This document shows positions 45,044-57,281 of a stretch of DNA of 64,000 nt, one piece after another. This DNA is from Drechslerella dactyloides (lineage: Eukaryota > Ascomycota > Orbiliomycetes > Orbiliales > Orbiliaceae). Every line of letters begins with the position of its first letter. The stretch's first letter is position 1. The translations under genes and the position numbers were made by a program. The stretch lies in the NCBI GenBank assembly GCA_020064725.1, contig JAGTWJ010000008.1, forward strand, positions 1,240,001-1,304,000, read 5' to 3'. Under the pieces are notes generated by a model. It searched no databases. It worked only from the letters and a program-made list of their open reading frames with translations, and had not been told where the DNA came from.

Positions 45044-46395
45044 ATGGCACCCTATCGCAATTACGATTCGGACTCCGACGACTCTGGCGACGAGGACGTC
45101 GTCCTTGTGACGAACTCCGTCCCCGTCACCCTCAACCACAAACAGCAGTACGCGTGCACCCATTGCATCGAACGGCCGCAGGTGTTCGACTCTTACAACG
45201 CCCTAGTCGAGCACAAGGTCCGCGTAGGCCACCATTACTGCCGGAAATGTGACGAAGACTTCCCGGACAGAGATGCCATCGAGCTGCACGTTCTGAACAG
45301 CAACAAGCACATCACCTGCTACCTCTGCAACAAGGAGTTCCGCAGCGAGAGTGGTCTTGAAGTTCACATGAACCAGGTATGCTGTCTGAATCACCATCAC
45401 GATAGGGTTGAGCTATTCAATGGCTAGATCTAGTAGCTATGTCCTATATACTAATGCGGGAATACGTTTATTCGACAGGCTCACCGTCAAACTTCAGGAG
45501 CTATGTGTCCAAAATGCCATGAATCCTTCTCCACGCAATCCGGTCTCCTCCAGCACATCGAAGGAAACCTCTGTCCCGGCGGTCTCCGTCGCGGCGACGT
45601 CCACTCTGCCATCAACACGCACCAAACTCTGACCAATGAGGCCTTGCGGAAGGAGCTGGAAGGGGGTACCCGCGAGAGCTTTACGCGTGAGCAGCAAGGC
45701 AGCGAGCTGATCAACTCATTCTCGCACTTCAAAATCTACGATAAGCGAGACGGTGGTGAGCTGTCCGACGATAACCGTATTGAGGCCAACGTGGAGTGGT
45801 ATGATAAATCAGCACGCATCTGGAACTGTCCGATCAAAGGTTGCGGGTACGTATTCCACCTTCATTCCTAATTCCATTCGCATATATAAAATGCATACAA
45901 ATATCCGTCCACGCAGCTTTCTAACGAAGACCTTGGTTATATCGCGGATAGAAAGAAATTCCCGCTGCAGCACTCCTTTGAGCAACATCTCAACTCTGCA
46001 ACGCACGCCTCCAAGAGCTTTCTGTATGTACTCCCATCCCCTGTGCACTGACCTATTGATAATGCTTACAATTTGACCATACGTACAGTTGCCCTGGGTG
46101 CAAGAAGAAATTTCCGTCCTCGTCTGCTATTCTGCAGCACGTCGAGAGTGGCATGTGTCGAATCATACGCATGTCTGACTACCATCTCGTCAAAAGCGGC
46201 CTCACTATCCCCCTTGATACGGACAGCAAGGCTAGCAGTCAAGGAGAGTCCTCACAGAAAGGAAAATCTCCGGAGAAAGAGGGGTCGGAGATACCGCCAC
46301 TAAGCACTGTCGGATCCATAGCGCCCGTCGCCGATGAAGATGATAGTGAACTAGGCTCTGATTACTGGGATCGACCACTCTCGACGATTATCTAA
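45044..46395 (+). CDS. C2H2 multi-zinc-finger protein
   Basis: Probable nucleic-acid-binding protein. Exons: 45044-45376, 45479-45850, 45917-46023 and 46089-46395, giving about 372 aa. After an acidic N-terminus (SDSDDSGDED) come C2H2-like fingers: ACTHCIERPQVFDSYNALVEH, YCRKCDEDFPDRDAIELH, CYLCNKEFRSESGLEVHMNQ joined to AHRQT, CPKCHESFSTQSGLLQHIE, then a linker and two more degenerate fingers (CPIKGCG; CPGCKKKFPSSSAILQHVES). The third donor was taken as GTATTC after GCGY. The closer GTACGT would shift the next exon out of the finger-like frame. This spliced layout, with a final Cys replacing His in some fingers, is common among filamentous-fungal orphan C2H2 proteins. Targets are unknown. 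Confidence 0.8.
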
Positions 46396-49300
46396 TAAAG
46401 TGGTTCATGGATATATACCTCTCCCGCCACCTCCCTTCCTTTCAAGCGTGTTCATTACTTAAGCCTTCTACTTCTCCCATTTCGGCTTCTGGCCGCTTCT
46501 TCTACATAAAATTGCATGGGTGGTGGTTAGTCTTTCCGGTTGCCTTAGTTTTGTTTTTAGCATCTGACATTTCCATGACCACAAAATGTGGCCGGAAACT
46601 GTCCTTGATATCACACAGAGCACATGGCTGCTAGCGTTGGGCCCTCGCAATCCACGGGGCTAGAAATCATCACCGAAACCCAGACCAATATATAAACTAG
46701 TATCCCCTGCTACCATAGCAAGACATATCTGAACCATAGTAATGCTTTTCACCTAGATATCTACGTCGTAAAAGCAGTCTTGGACTATAGGCAATATAGC
46801 CTCAATACTAGCGGCAAACTTAGGACGTAAATATAGAATTTCTGAAAGAACAATTCCATGCTATCCTCCATAGACGCGAGCTAGTACAACTTTGAATTAC
46901 CACAAACAACAAAGTGATGTTCGAAATTGAGATCGGCAATTCCCTCGAGCCAGCTATAATATATTTTTAAGTTATAGTTATGTGTATACTACAAACAAGC
47001 AAGGTCGAATGGTCTGAGTAGAAATTTGAATACGTACGCTCCGGTATCGTGCCCAATGCAACGCGATGCAATGTTACAGAAAAGATACTAAATGCGACAG
47101 GAATGCAACATGGAAATAATAAAAGATCTTCGAACATCAAGGATCGAAACCAATTGAACGAGATCGTCTTCATCGTATATCATGCACCGCCAGCAGCTGC
47201 AGAAAAGTGTATGCACCCAAATTTCTTGTCTCGTGAAACAAGGGAAGGCGTCTGGCTCGATAGAGAACTAGGCTTCTGTAGACATCTATATTCGATGTAT
47301 TCCCGCCAGATCTACTGGCCTTCACAAGATAACACAGAGATAGTCGTCGCCTCGGGCTGGAATATCATAAACGCATATCAGCATAGCTCACTAAGCCAGA
47401 GACCATGAACGATTCAGGAAAAGTTTCAAGAACGGCAGAAAATTCGAAAATACCAATAAAATAGACAAGCGACAGGGGGTATGCGGCTACGTACGCACGG
47501 GCGGAGGCACAGCCTCGACAGTAGTTGTGGGTGCCATCGTCGGTGGAGGGATAAGCTCCTGGACAACAGTCGTGTACAGAGGTACCAGTGATATTGAGTC
47601 TACGGGTGCAGGTGGCGCTGTAACGATGGGTGGGGAGACTGAAGGGGTGAGAGGCGTCGCTCCTACTGGCGCTGTTGCCCAGATAAGTTGAGGCGCCACT
47701 GTAAAGAATATAGATAGATATAGATGGCTGGTAGAGTGTACGTACGCTATGAATGAGATGTTTAGAATGAGACTTATGGATGGTACCGTGGGTGCGTGAG
47801 CCGCACTTATATATTCGAGTGCAGTGATCAACGGATAGAGGATCCCTGCGCGTGGATAGAGGACTCGAAATCGGAGATGGCTACTGCCGGTAAACCGCCA
47901 CGCAAATATATCGTTAGCTGGGGTATAGTACCAGTCTGATGAGTGGAGCGATACGAACGACGCCGTATACTATCCAGAATGAAAACGTAATCGGATCCTG
48001 TATGTTGTAGACGTCTATAATTATCGGCCGGAAAGCCGGTAACACGTAGAGGCTCTCTAACAAGAACCTATGGAAACTCCGGGCAGTAACCTATGATAGC
48101 TCAATTAGTATAAATAGCTACAGACATTGATGTGAGGCAAATGCATGGCCACCGGATATATTGATAGCAGTCGTATACGCGTAGGATACGTATCGTATAT
48201 CACACTGGTTTTACTATTATGATTCACGTCAGTCAAGTTGTCTCGCTGACGTCCCAGCTGAGTATGGGTAAGGCTTACTTATCATACCGAGTGGAATCAT
48301 AGAACATATATCCTATGATCAAGTGGATCAGGAGCTGCGCATGCGCATATGGGGCTCATGACATTGAAGAATCAAAAATAGCATCATTGACGGGCATGCA
48401 TGGCGGCGTTAACACTCACCGTCACAGCAGTTCGCCATATGGTTATAACATAGCCGTCCAATACGTGGATGCAGTGATGATGGCTCGAAGGATCGGAGAA
48501 AAGAGCGCCTAGACGCCAACTTTCCAGCCGGCAACATCGAGTCGTATCTGGAGACATTGATCGAGAAGAATCGTCGACTCTGCTGAAACGAATGCATGTC
48601 AATCCAAATTGCAGAATGTTTCAATACAGGATGCGCCGAAAAATTCTTCAAGGGCAGGAGCTACCCGCGTGATCGGAGATATCGGACGTACCTGCATGCA
48701 GCTGAGCGTCTGACTTGGGCTGTGACGAATCCAACTACATGCTACACATCCTTGCAGGAGTATACGAGTAAGGGAGGCAGTGGGGTCAATATCCTTTGGA
48801 CCTGCGGATATCCGGAAATCTTGATGTTGAGATAAAGGATGGAATCCTTTGGAGCTGACGGTAAATGTGCGCCTTGCACACTGCTACAGCATCAAGGGTA
48901 AGTTCGTCGAGAGGGGATGCATGGAATACAGACTGTGGTCGTTTCGCGGGTCAGAAGCTGGACGCACGTAGGACTGGGCCCCATGAGGCAAAGCATACTG
49001 ATTCAAGTAACCTATCCATTAATTGGTTCTAGGCCAGGCGGTGTACAAGTCTGCCCAGATTAGTAAGTCATATATGTGTCTAGCGTCGACGTCTTCTGGC
49101 ATCTTCGATGTTCAACCATGGGGTGCTAGCATAGCCAGCCTGACCAAGCCGTTATACACACACACGTATTCACATAGGTGTATGTATACATACATATCAG
49201 GCCATGGTATGTACCAGCGTGAATCGAAAATTAATCACGAATCCGAAGTCGTCGATCGCCGAGGTATACCGGTAGTACCCATGAATCTAGACGTCAAATC

Positions 49301-50468
49301 ATTTGTAATAGCGACTTTATAATAGCATCATGACCCTATACACACATTCATGATCGAAAATAAGAGCAATACGTACGGTTTGGCCATTAGGATTTGAAAC
49401 CGGAGCTCGGCCCGATAGAGCCAGCAAATCAGCACGGCTACAGAGCAATGCAAAGAGGCGTGGCTGAGTAAAGAGATTCATGAATGAAAATTTCGAACGT
49501 ATATGCGTATACGCGTAATCAACGGCAAACTGGAGCCAAATACGATACGCAATTGCCATTCTATACAGGATCTTGGTCATGAGAATAATCTTAAGCAATG
49601 ACCCACTACGATTCAGACCTTCGAGGTGGAGTACACCACGCATTTGGATTCATGAATCGAATATAGTCAACGTACAGACGGAAAGGCAACTCACTCTAGC
49701 CTCAATATCCAACGCTACAACATTGTAACCACTCATCAATCGATAACTACCCTAGGCCCTCCGTATGTTGGCAAAAACCAGCTTAGCAAGCTAAGCACAT
49801 GTGTATTTACCGCGCCGCATATTAGGTTCGGCTCCGGAAACGAAACCCGATTCATAGGGTAAATTTAGTCATCAATCGGCTCCAAAATCCAAACATTCGA
49901 TATTATATAGAGAACAATCATAAGAACAATGTTGTAGTGGGATACGAGTACGCAACAGTGCGGCACGACATGACAGGACCCCAGACAGCAGATATCCGAT
50001 TCATTGATTGGCGGTATCAATCACCGAAAAATTCCATGAAAATTTTCCGCCGTGTCGGCTTGTTTCCAACATTTAATATTTCCATGAAACACATATACCG
50101 TGTGGAGCAGAAACACAGCACCGCAGAAATCTACACAGCTTCATGTCCTTATAGCGAGCCGATCCCTCCAACCTGAACAATTCCTTTGCACGTGCCCGTT
50201 ATATCAATGTATGATACGACGATCATGTGGTTCCATGGTTACCCTCTATACTCCCAACGTTAAGAGTGTGGAGCACCCATAGCGCGCAGGGTTACCAATA
50301 ACTTCATGTCCCAACATTAATTGCAATTTTTTTGGACCCAAATCAATATTCACATGCAGCCATACGTAGTTATTCTTGTAACATAAAGTTGACGCCCGCT
50401 TCAAGTAAAACCTTAACATCCAGTGAAATCCATCCGTTGTGATAAATCATCATCACAGCTTCGCCTCC
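46396..50468. other. Gene-poor 4 kb stretch
   Basis: No confident gene. AT-rich with scattered open frames under 120 codons. A Pro/Thr/Val-rich open segment on the minus strand at 47487-47831, with donor-like GTACGT sites, could be exons of an unannotated gene. A second minus-strand open segment lies at 49317-49643. Neither has a domain I recognise. Long non-coding RNA, a lineage-specific gene or decayed sequence are all possible. Confidence 0.4.
47495..47831 (-). other. Possible exon(s) of a Pro/Thr-rich protein
   Basis: Open on the minus strand. The part from about 47690 to 47495 encodes a Pro/Thr/Val-rich sequence (APVGATPLTPSVSPP, TMAPTTTVEAVPPP). It is preceded by a TTTACAG acceptor-like site and followed by CCC-GTGCGT. 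Upstream, LILNISFIA is followed by GTACGTAC. The composition resembles linker regions of fungal surface proteins, but the frame joining is ambiguous and I do not claim a gene. Confidence 0.2.
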
Positions 50469-52964
50469 TCAAGACTTCTGCTGCCTAATCTCATCAAGTC
50501 TACCCAACAAGTACGCGAGCATGTCCAAGTCGGTGGAGGCGTCTTGGATAGCCTTCTGTGGGACAGAAAAAACATGTTAGCTCCGCCACGTTCTAGTATT
50601 GATAGCGCTGATGAGTGACCCACCTTCACGTCGGCCGGTACAGGCCCCTCTCCTTTGCCTGCGTTCCTGAAAGTTGTGACAACCTTCTTGAGGACATCTA
50701 CCCACCGCCGTTGGATCTCTGCGGTCCAGTCGGGCCTCATGACTCCAAGGTGATTCCGGAGGTCGTCATTCGCCCAAAGCAGATAGTAGAGGTTGGCTGT
50801 CGCGGAAATCGTCGAAAATGCCTCCATAAACCGCATCCACCCTTCGCGAACAGGCTTCTTCAAAAACTCGTCCTCGTAGTCCGGGAACAAGTGGAGCAAA
50901 AGACTGTCGAAAACAATCGGGCTGAGGATGATCGACTCCTGATTCACGCCCTTGTTGAATTGCTTCAGTGCATCCAGAATCTCGTCCTTCAGATAGCTGA
51001 TTATGGCAGCCTTGAGCGCTTCGAAAGGGCAATGCTCGAGCGTGTCTTTGATGAACGCAAGCCTGTGCTCCTCGCGCGGATTCAGATGGAGAATCGTTGT
51101 GGCATGAAGGAAAGATAGCGCCCGAAGGTCCGGTTCCGATACCGTAGCCGATAAGGCCGAGTATTTCTAGTCACGAGTAATATTAGTCTTATCATATGCA
51201 CATAAACAGTTACCGCGAGCTGAGCGCACCTGGAGATAGAGGAAGAAGTCATCCTCATTGCTGGGGATGTTTCCGAGCTCCACTATGTCGCCATCCTTGT
51301 TGTTGTGCCTGGTAATCCAATTGCCGATGAAAACCATAGAATCGACGACAGCTTCCTCAACGCCGTCAGGGAGGAACTTTTCCGTCAGAACAGCATGTTC
51401 AGGGAATATTTTAATATTCAAAGGACTCAAGTCCTCGCCCTGCAAAACCTTCCGATTAAGTTTTGCAGTAAACAGCAAAAGGGATCCGACATAGGACAGC
51501 GGTATCTCCTCTGCGGACGTAGGAGCTGTCGGTGAACCGGGCTCTTCAAACTCTTCCATATCATCCTCTATATTTCATGCATTAGCTCAGTCTTCACTAT
51601 AGCACCCGTAAAGCCACCCACCGAGTTCAGCATTGAGGCATGTCTGCAGCAATGTTTCCACATCCATGTCAACGGTATCACTCAAGCTCTACATCGCGAA
51701 CGCATTAGCATTCGCCAACTCTCAGCACTCAGCGTATAGACTGACCAAGAACGCCACCAATATCTCTCCAACAGCCACTTTAGTCTGTGTATCATCGGGC
51801 TGAGTCGGTGCTCCAGCATGGTCATGGTCATGGCCATGGTCGTGAGCAGTTTGAGACGTGATCATCCCTTTGGGGACAACCTTCTCAGGCCGGACTTGCT
51901 TGTCCCAGGAGGCCGACCACCCGACAACCGTGGCATTATCGGCCGGCAAGGTAAGGAACGCCTCTAGCCCGTGTGTGATAAACGCCTGGATCAATTTCGT
52001 CTGGATCGGGACATCCGGATCCATGGCTTCTAGACCCTCTTTCTTTGGCGTAAGTGTCGTCACGAATGCGATGATCGTCTCCATAATATCGCAAAGCGGT
52101 CCGACAGGGAGTGACTTTGACGCCTTGGTCATCATACTCAGCAGACTCATCAAGCTCGTTGCGAGGAACCGCGACGGCGTCCGCATCTTCAATCTCGCCT
52201 GGACTGTCACCAGCAGTCGCAGGAGTATCTTTGCCGCTGACAATGCCGCCGGCGACACCTTACGGGGAGGTGCATCATCATCTTCGTCATCGGAGTCTTC
52301 ATCGGAGTCCTCGTCATCGGAGTCATCCTCGTCCGCTCTCCGGAAATCGAGCGTCTTGATCTTGCCTGCGACGACCAAGAACGCCTCTTTTGAATTCCCG
52401 TGGGCTGCACAGTAATCCAGCAGCAAGTTCGCGCGGACGACGACGGCCTTCTGGTCCTCGGCGTCCTCGCTCTCTCGTTCTACCTGCCGCGCGGCAAACT
52501 TGAGGAGAATAGGGATCGCGTCCCACGCTATATCGGCTGCTAATTCACTCTAACCACATCAGCCGATATTTTCGCGAACCCCCCATCCCTCGAAGAAGCG
52601 GCGGAGAGGGCAGCTAGCTGGAGACCTACGTTCTTGCCAAAGAGAACCTCCAAGGCCTGCAGGAGCTTGTCTTGGTCCGCAAAGCTGTAGGTGTTGTAGG
52701 CAGCAGAAGTGTGGAGGTCGAGCACGGTGCTGAAAGTAACGTGTTCCTGATTGATCACGGCATTAGAAAGATATGTCCCACCGTATACATCACAATGAAT
52801 ACAGTCCATATCGATCGGAAGTTGTCGGGGTGGAGTCGAACCTGAGCGCCGAGCTCCGCGGCAGCTGCGGTTAAGTTCTCAATAGCCTTGTCGACAGGCA
52901 CGACTTCGCGCAGCGAGAGCGTACTGCTCGTCCGTGACGGCAGGGGCGGTGGTCTCTGAGCCAT
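50469..52964 (-). CDS. Ybp2/ALF4/glomulin-like protein (YAP1-binding family)
   Basis: Helical-repeat protein. Exons: 52842-52964, 52630-52746, 51746-52549, 51622-51688, 51230-51567, 50624-51166 and 50469-50555, giving about 692 aa with all phases consistent. Yeast relatives Ybp1/Ybp2 bind the oxidative-stress factor Yap1 and, for Ybp2, the kinetochore; the plant and animal relatives are ALF4 and glomulin. Family-like sequence includes LLLDYCAAHGNSKEAFLVV, FLATSLMSLLSMM and the C-terminal AFSTISATANLYYLLWAND. Two insertions stand out: an acidic run after FRRAD (Asp/Glu/Ser) and a His-rich segment HDHGHDHDHAG near residue 400. No signal peptide or membrane span. The family call comes from overall repeat character and the C-terminal motif, so the Yap1 role is inference. 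Confidence 0.78.
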
Positions 52965-53848
52965 CGTAGCGTTCGGTATCGTTCGGCGATGTGAAAATTT
53001 CTTTCAAGATAGTGCTTTCGAAGCTCAACGGATATCCACTTAGCTGTCTGTCGGTCTGGATAGTCGACGGATGCTGTTCGTGGTAAGGTTAACTGATGTC
53101 GTCATTCAGCCAGGCACGCCCCACTTGGCTTGTTTTAAAGAGTGCCCACATGCTCGGCACTTGACCGCAAACCTCACAGCAACGCAACTTTAGACTTCCT
53201 CAGCGTCGAGCCGGCGCGGCAATTGAAACGACAGCGGTGCCGGCTGCTATATATATCCTCCCGACAGCGACGGAGGTGTAACTCGGGTATGTTATCCGCA
53301 TGGGTAACTCCATTGTCGTCTGTATGACAGAACGCCCGGCGCTAGTATAATAGTCTAGAGCGCACTAGCGCCAGTTCAGACACTTGGAACAACCTTGGGA
53401 TATGGTGTATCAACTGATCGCGACGCGGCCAGCTGTCGGTTTCTTGTATATATATTACATTACACAATTGGGAGACAAAGCTGCTAGATACATGCATAGA
53501 TGTATGGAATGTAATGCGAGAAATAATCAGAAAAATCACAGCCGTAATGCTAGTCGCTTGCGAGAAAGGGATATGTATAACTCCAAGTCCTCCGAATGAT
53601 GCAAATTTACCTTTGAGCTTTACCCAGCCAAGACGATATAAGAAACATAAGAGAGTAAAGGGAATGTCGGCGAGTGCTTTTGGTGGTGCTGCGGAACAAT
53701 CATACAAATGAAAGAATAAGTTTGGTGAGGAGCGAATGAGCCCTGTGAGCTCCGTAATAATAAAAATTTAGCTGGGTATTCCAGCATAAAGAAAGTTCAA
53801 ATAGATATCTCGTCATGAACCCCGCGAACGTCCCCTGGGAGTCGTACC
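52965..53848. other. Intergenic region, no gene seen
   Basis: About 0.9 kb between the Ybp2-like start and the end of the next minus-strand gene. It should contain the Ybp2-like promoter and a 3' UTR. Confidence 0.5.
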
Positions 53849-56800
53849 CTAAGCCTCCCGTTCAGCCGTCGAGGCCCTGGACAGCCTTAACGGAGCATCC
53901 TCCCAACGCTCCGCACCGCTACCTTTGCTGTCTTGTCTCGACAGCGTCTGCGATGTCCCGCCACGATGAAGGTCGAGCAGCGAGTTCGCAGTCATTTGAC
54001 TCGCGGCTTTCGCATCCCTATTACGGCGAGAACGACGCAGTGGCTTCGCGGCAGCGACGGCAGCGCTATTCACAAACGAACCCGGCGTGGCGAGGAAACT
54101 AGCCTTCGGCGTGCTATCCGAGTCGTAACTGAGGAGCCCCGGCGATGCGGATGCGAACTCGCCGTCGCCGGTGTTCTTGACGCTGTTCCTCAACAGGCTG
54201 GGCTCTTGACGGCCGCTAAAGGACGCCTGGGAGACCAACAATGGCTGTTGCTGCGGAATCGAAGATGCAGCAGCGGTCTCTTGAAGTGTGCAGCTTTGTT
54301 GCGTCCCAAGCTTTTGCGACTGTTGAGCTTCATGCCGTCGGCTGTAGCTTGGTGACCGCCGGCTGCGCATCAGTTCATCATCGTTGGCGGTGACTGCAAC
54401 GGTGGGAACTGCCACCTGCACATCCGTCACGCTAGCGCTTCCATAGCCCGAACTGCTGCTGCTGCTGCTGCTACTGCCATCATCTCGAGGGCCATCGAGC
54501 GAAGGGTCGTAATACCAGAACGCCTCGTCTTCGGCAGGCCGCGGCTTCATGCTTGCGATCTGATGCTTGTTGTCGTATATATACACTGTCTCAGGCCGGA
54601 GATTGCGGATAGCGGACCATCCGCTACGGTAAGATTGGTCGGCGCCCATCTTCGGGCTGCCACTACCGCCGTCTACTCCTAGTCGCCGTCGAAGAGTTTG
54701 CGCACCAAGTGAGGACGGCTGTGTGCTAAACGCGGATCCGGTGTGCCGCTTCGAATGGGCGGACGACAGCTGTGTATTGTCTCGCGTGAGGTCCCACGAG
54801 CCGCACATGGCGTCGGTGCGACAGTTGGTGATGTAGAGTCGATGCGTAGGTTTGGGTCCCGAGCTTTGGCTCTTCGTTGGAGAAGCGCCGGCTCGGGCCA
54901 CCTGGCTTCCCTTTGACGGATCGTACAAATGATGAGGCGACGAGCGGCTGGGGTTTGGAGTCGACGATCTCAAATCCTCCGCGCAAGTTCCGCGCAGGAA
55001 ATCAACCTTCCAGAACTGCCTGCTCATCTCGTCATTGGAAAGGGCTCGCAGCGTGATTTGTTCCGGCGCCTTTCGCAGCGGCGACCATTCATACGGCCCA
55101 TCTTCTTTCGTGGAGGCATCCCCAGCGTCATACAGCGCACTGAACACGCCGCCAAATGCCTTGCGAATCGCTCGTTCGACATCCCTGGCTTCGCCGCCGG
55201 TGACCTCAAGACATTTGATGAGTCCTCGCGAATGCAGTCGCTTCCACGCTCTACTGGAGCTCTGCAGCGCCCTTGGGACCTTCTGCTGTTCGAGTAGGTC
55301 CCCGTCTTTGGTCCCCCGCCAGGTGGCCCAGATAGACTGAGGTAGGGCGACGACCTGGACAGTCCACGGTCGCTCACAAGATGGTATCGCGACGGCCTCG
55401 ATCTGCTGGAGACGTTGCTGGAGAAATCCAATTTTGCTTGTGAGAGACTTGATCAGAGCAGCCTGATTGACTGGTACAGATGTGGAAGACGAAGACGCCG
55501 ACGTGAACGATGTGGCCGTCGAGTGCGTGCGTGTGAACGAGGTCATGGTCGTAAGCGTCTGTTTAAAGGTACCATCCAGCAGCTCGGATCCCCGAGCGGT
55601 CTTCTTGTGGCTCTTGTCGGGTTTATCCAGTAACGACGGGGTGCGAAGGTCCGCAGTGGTGGCCTCCCGACGATGTCGCTTGGATCGCTTTTTTCGTTCC
55701 CCGTCATCGTCCTCGTCTTCGCGCGAACGCTTTCGGAAACTCTGCTCGCGGTCTTCGAGGAAGCGGTGGAACTGGTTCTCCATGTTGCTCAGTCTTTCTT
55801 CCAGGCCGAACACGTTGGCACCGAGCTCTTCGATCTCCTCTTCCTTGTCGTTCTTGAACTTCATCACGTCGTTGCATATTTCCTCCTGCAGATCTACCTT
55901 TTCGACGATATCGTGTATCTTCTTGTTCACGAACGACTCTGATACGACACCGGCGGGCGGTGGCATCAATGCGCTGCTTGTCAATACAACTTCGTCGCCA
56001 TCCTCAGCTGGAGGTGGCGGAGATGCCTGAGGCGATGATGAAGACTCGTCTTCCACGGCGGTCCTCACTTCGTCAACTGGCGGCTTCAACGGCGATGACT
56101 TGAGCGCCTGCAGACGGGCAGGACCCTCACTCGGCACACTCTGAGGCAATTCCTCAATCCTATTCCTGGGCTCTTCATCCGCCGCGCCGTCATTCAGGCG
56201 ACCTGCGACTGTCCTCGCGAGCGTCCGCAGCTGTGCCTCGATCGCCAGTGTCTGGCGCCTCAGCTCGTCATTTGCATCCCGCTCATCGAACGCGATGAAC
56301 GGCGCGCTATCCCTGCGAGCAGTAGGCGTATGCAGCCTTATCCCCTCCTGCAAACTCAGTGGCAGGAACGCTTGCGACAGCCCCCTTACGATATGCAGGG
56401 CACCGTTCACTCTCCTATCAAACTCCAGGTATCGCTCCTGCCCAGTAATAACCTGCTCGTCTGCCACCGTTGACGCAACAGGAGTGGTGTCGTCCGCCGC
56501 GGTGACCTTATACGTCGAGTTCAGATTTAGCTGCTGCATCTGTTGATGTCCAAGCAGCGGTGAGGACCGCGCGGATCGGAGAAGCGTCCCGCCACGTTGC
56601 CCACGTCGCGTGTCGCTGAGCAGCGGTGGCTGCTGTACGGTGCGGCCATGCACGTTGGCGACATGCGGAGCAATCTCGGTGACGGCCGAGGAGTCACCTG
56701 ACCGACCGGCGTACGACCTGTCTGTGTCTCTCGTGGTCCGCAAGCTGATGCCCAGGCCGGCGGCATCGCTGAAGCTGCCGGCGAGGATCCGGTTGTTGGG

Positions 56801-57281
56801 GTTTTGTTGGTATCGAGCAGGCGGGTCCTCGAAGGTCTTCGAGAGCGTGTATGTATCGCCGTAGTCCTGCCCGGGTTCAGTCGCAGGCGTCGGCTGCTTG
56901 TTGCTCGTGAGGGCGATGGATGTCGGAGTGGTGGCACCAGATCTCAGTCTCGCGGACCGGAAGCTATCGCTGATGATATGCCGTTTCGGTGCATGCTCGC
57001 GTGGTCTGTCGATGCATTTCGAATGGAAGTTTATAAAGTGGCCGCAGAGACAGGTCTGATACAAGCGTCCACCGATTAGCCCCTCTATCTATACAATAAG
57101 AATGCACACCGACTGCACAGATAAATATATTACGAACCTTACGTGCACGCCCTCCCGTCGACAGCAGACCGGTCGTGCCTACGCTCACATCCTCGTCCTC
57201 CTCGGGCGTGAATTCCTGGCACCCGCAGACCGTGTTGAACTCGAGGTTCCGAAAGTTACAATTGCCGTGCAAGGACGACAT
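53849..57281 (-). CDS. Large protein with Cys-rich N-terminus and central coiled coil, unrecognised
   Basis: Exons: 57143-57281 and 53849-57084, giving about 1124 aa. The exon 1 start (MSSLHGNCNF) was chosen because the phase-1 junction joins two Cys clusters, TVCGCQEFTP and YQTCLCGHFINFHSKC, forming a likely zinc-binding N-terminal module with the CxC then CxCGHxxxxH pattern. Then come a long disordered region, a predicted coiled coil (about 440-520, ending in a basic RKRSREDEDD and KKRSKRHRR cluster that looks like an NLS), and a compact globular-looking domain around CERPWTVQVVALPQSIWATW to AFGGVFSALYDAG. A short strand-rich part (RLYITNCRTDAMCGSWDL, ETVYIYDNKH) and a disordered Ser-rich tail with poly-Ser follow. 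I recall similar uncharacterised proteins in filamentous fungi but no assigned function. Confidence 0.82.

Noticed and set aside
49385..49405. GGTTTCAAATCC on the minus strand, considered as a tRNA B box
   Set aside because: No pairing T stem and no matching acceptor stem.
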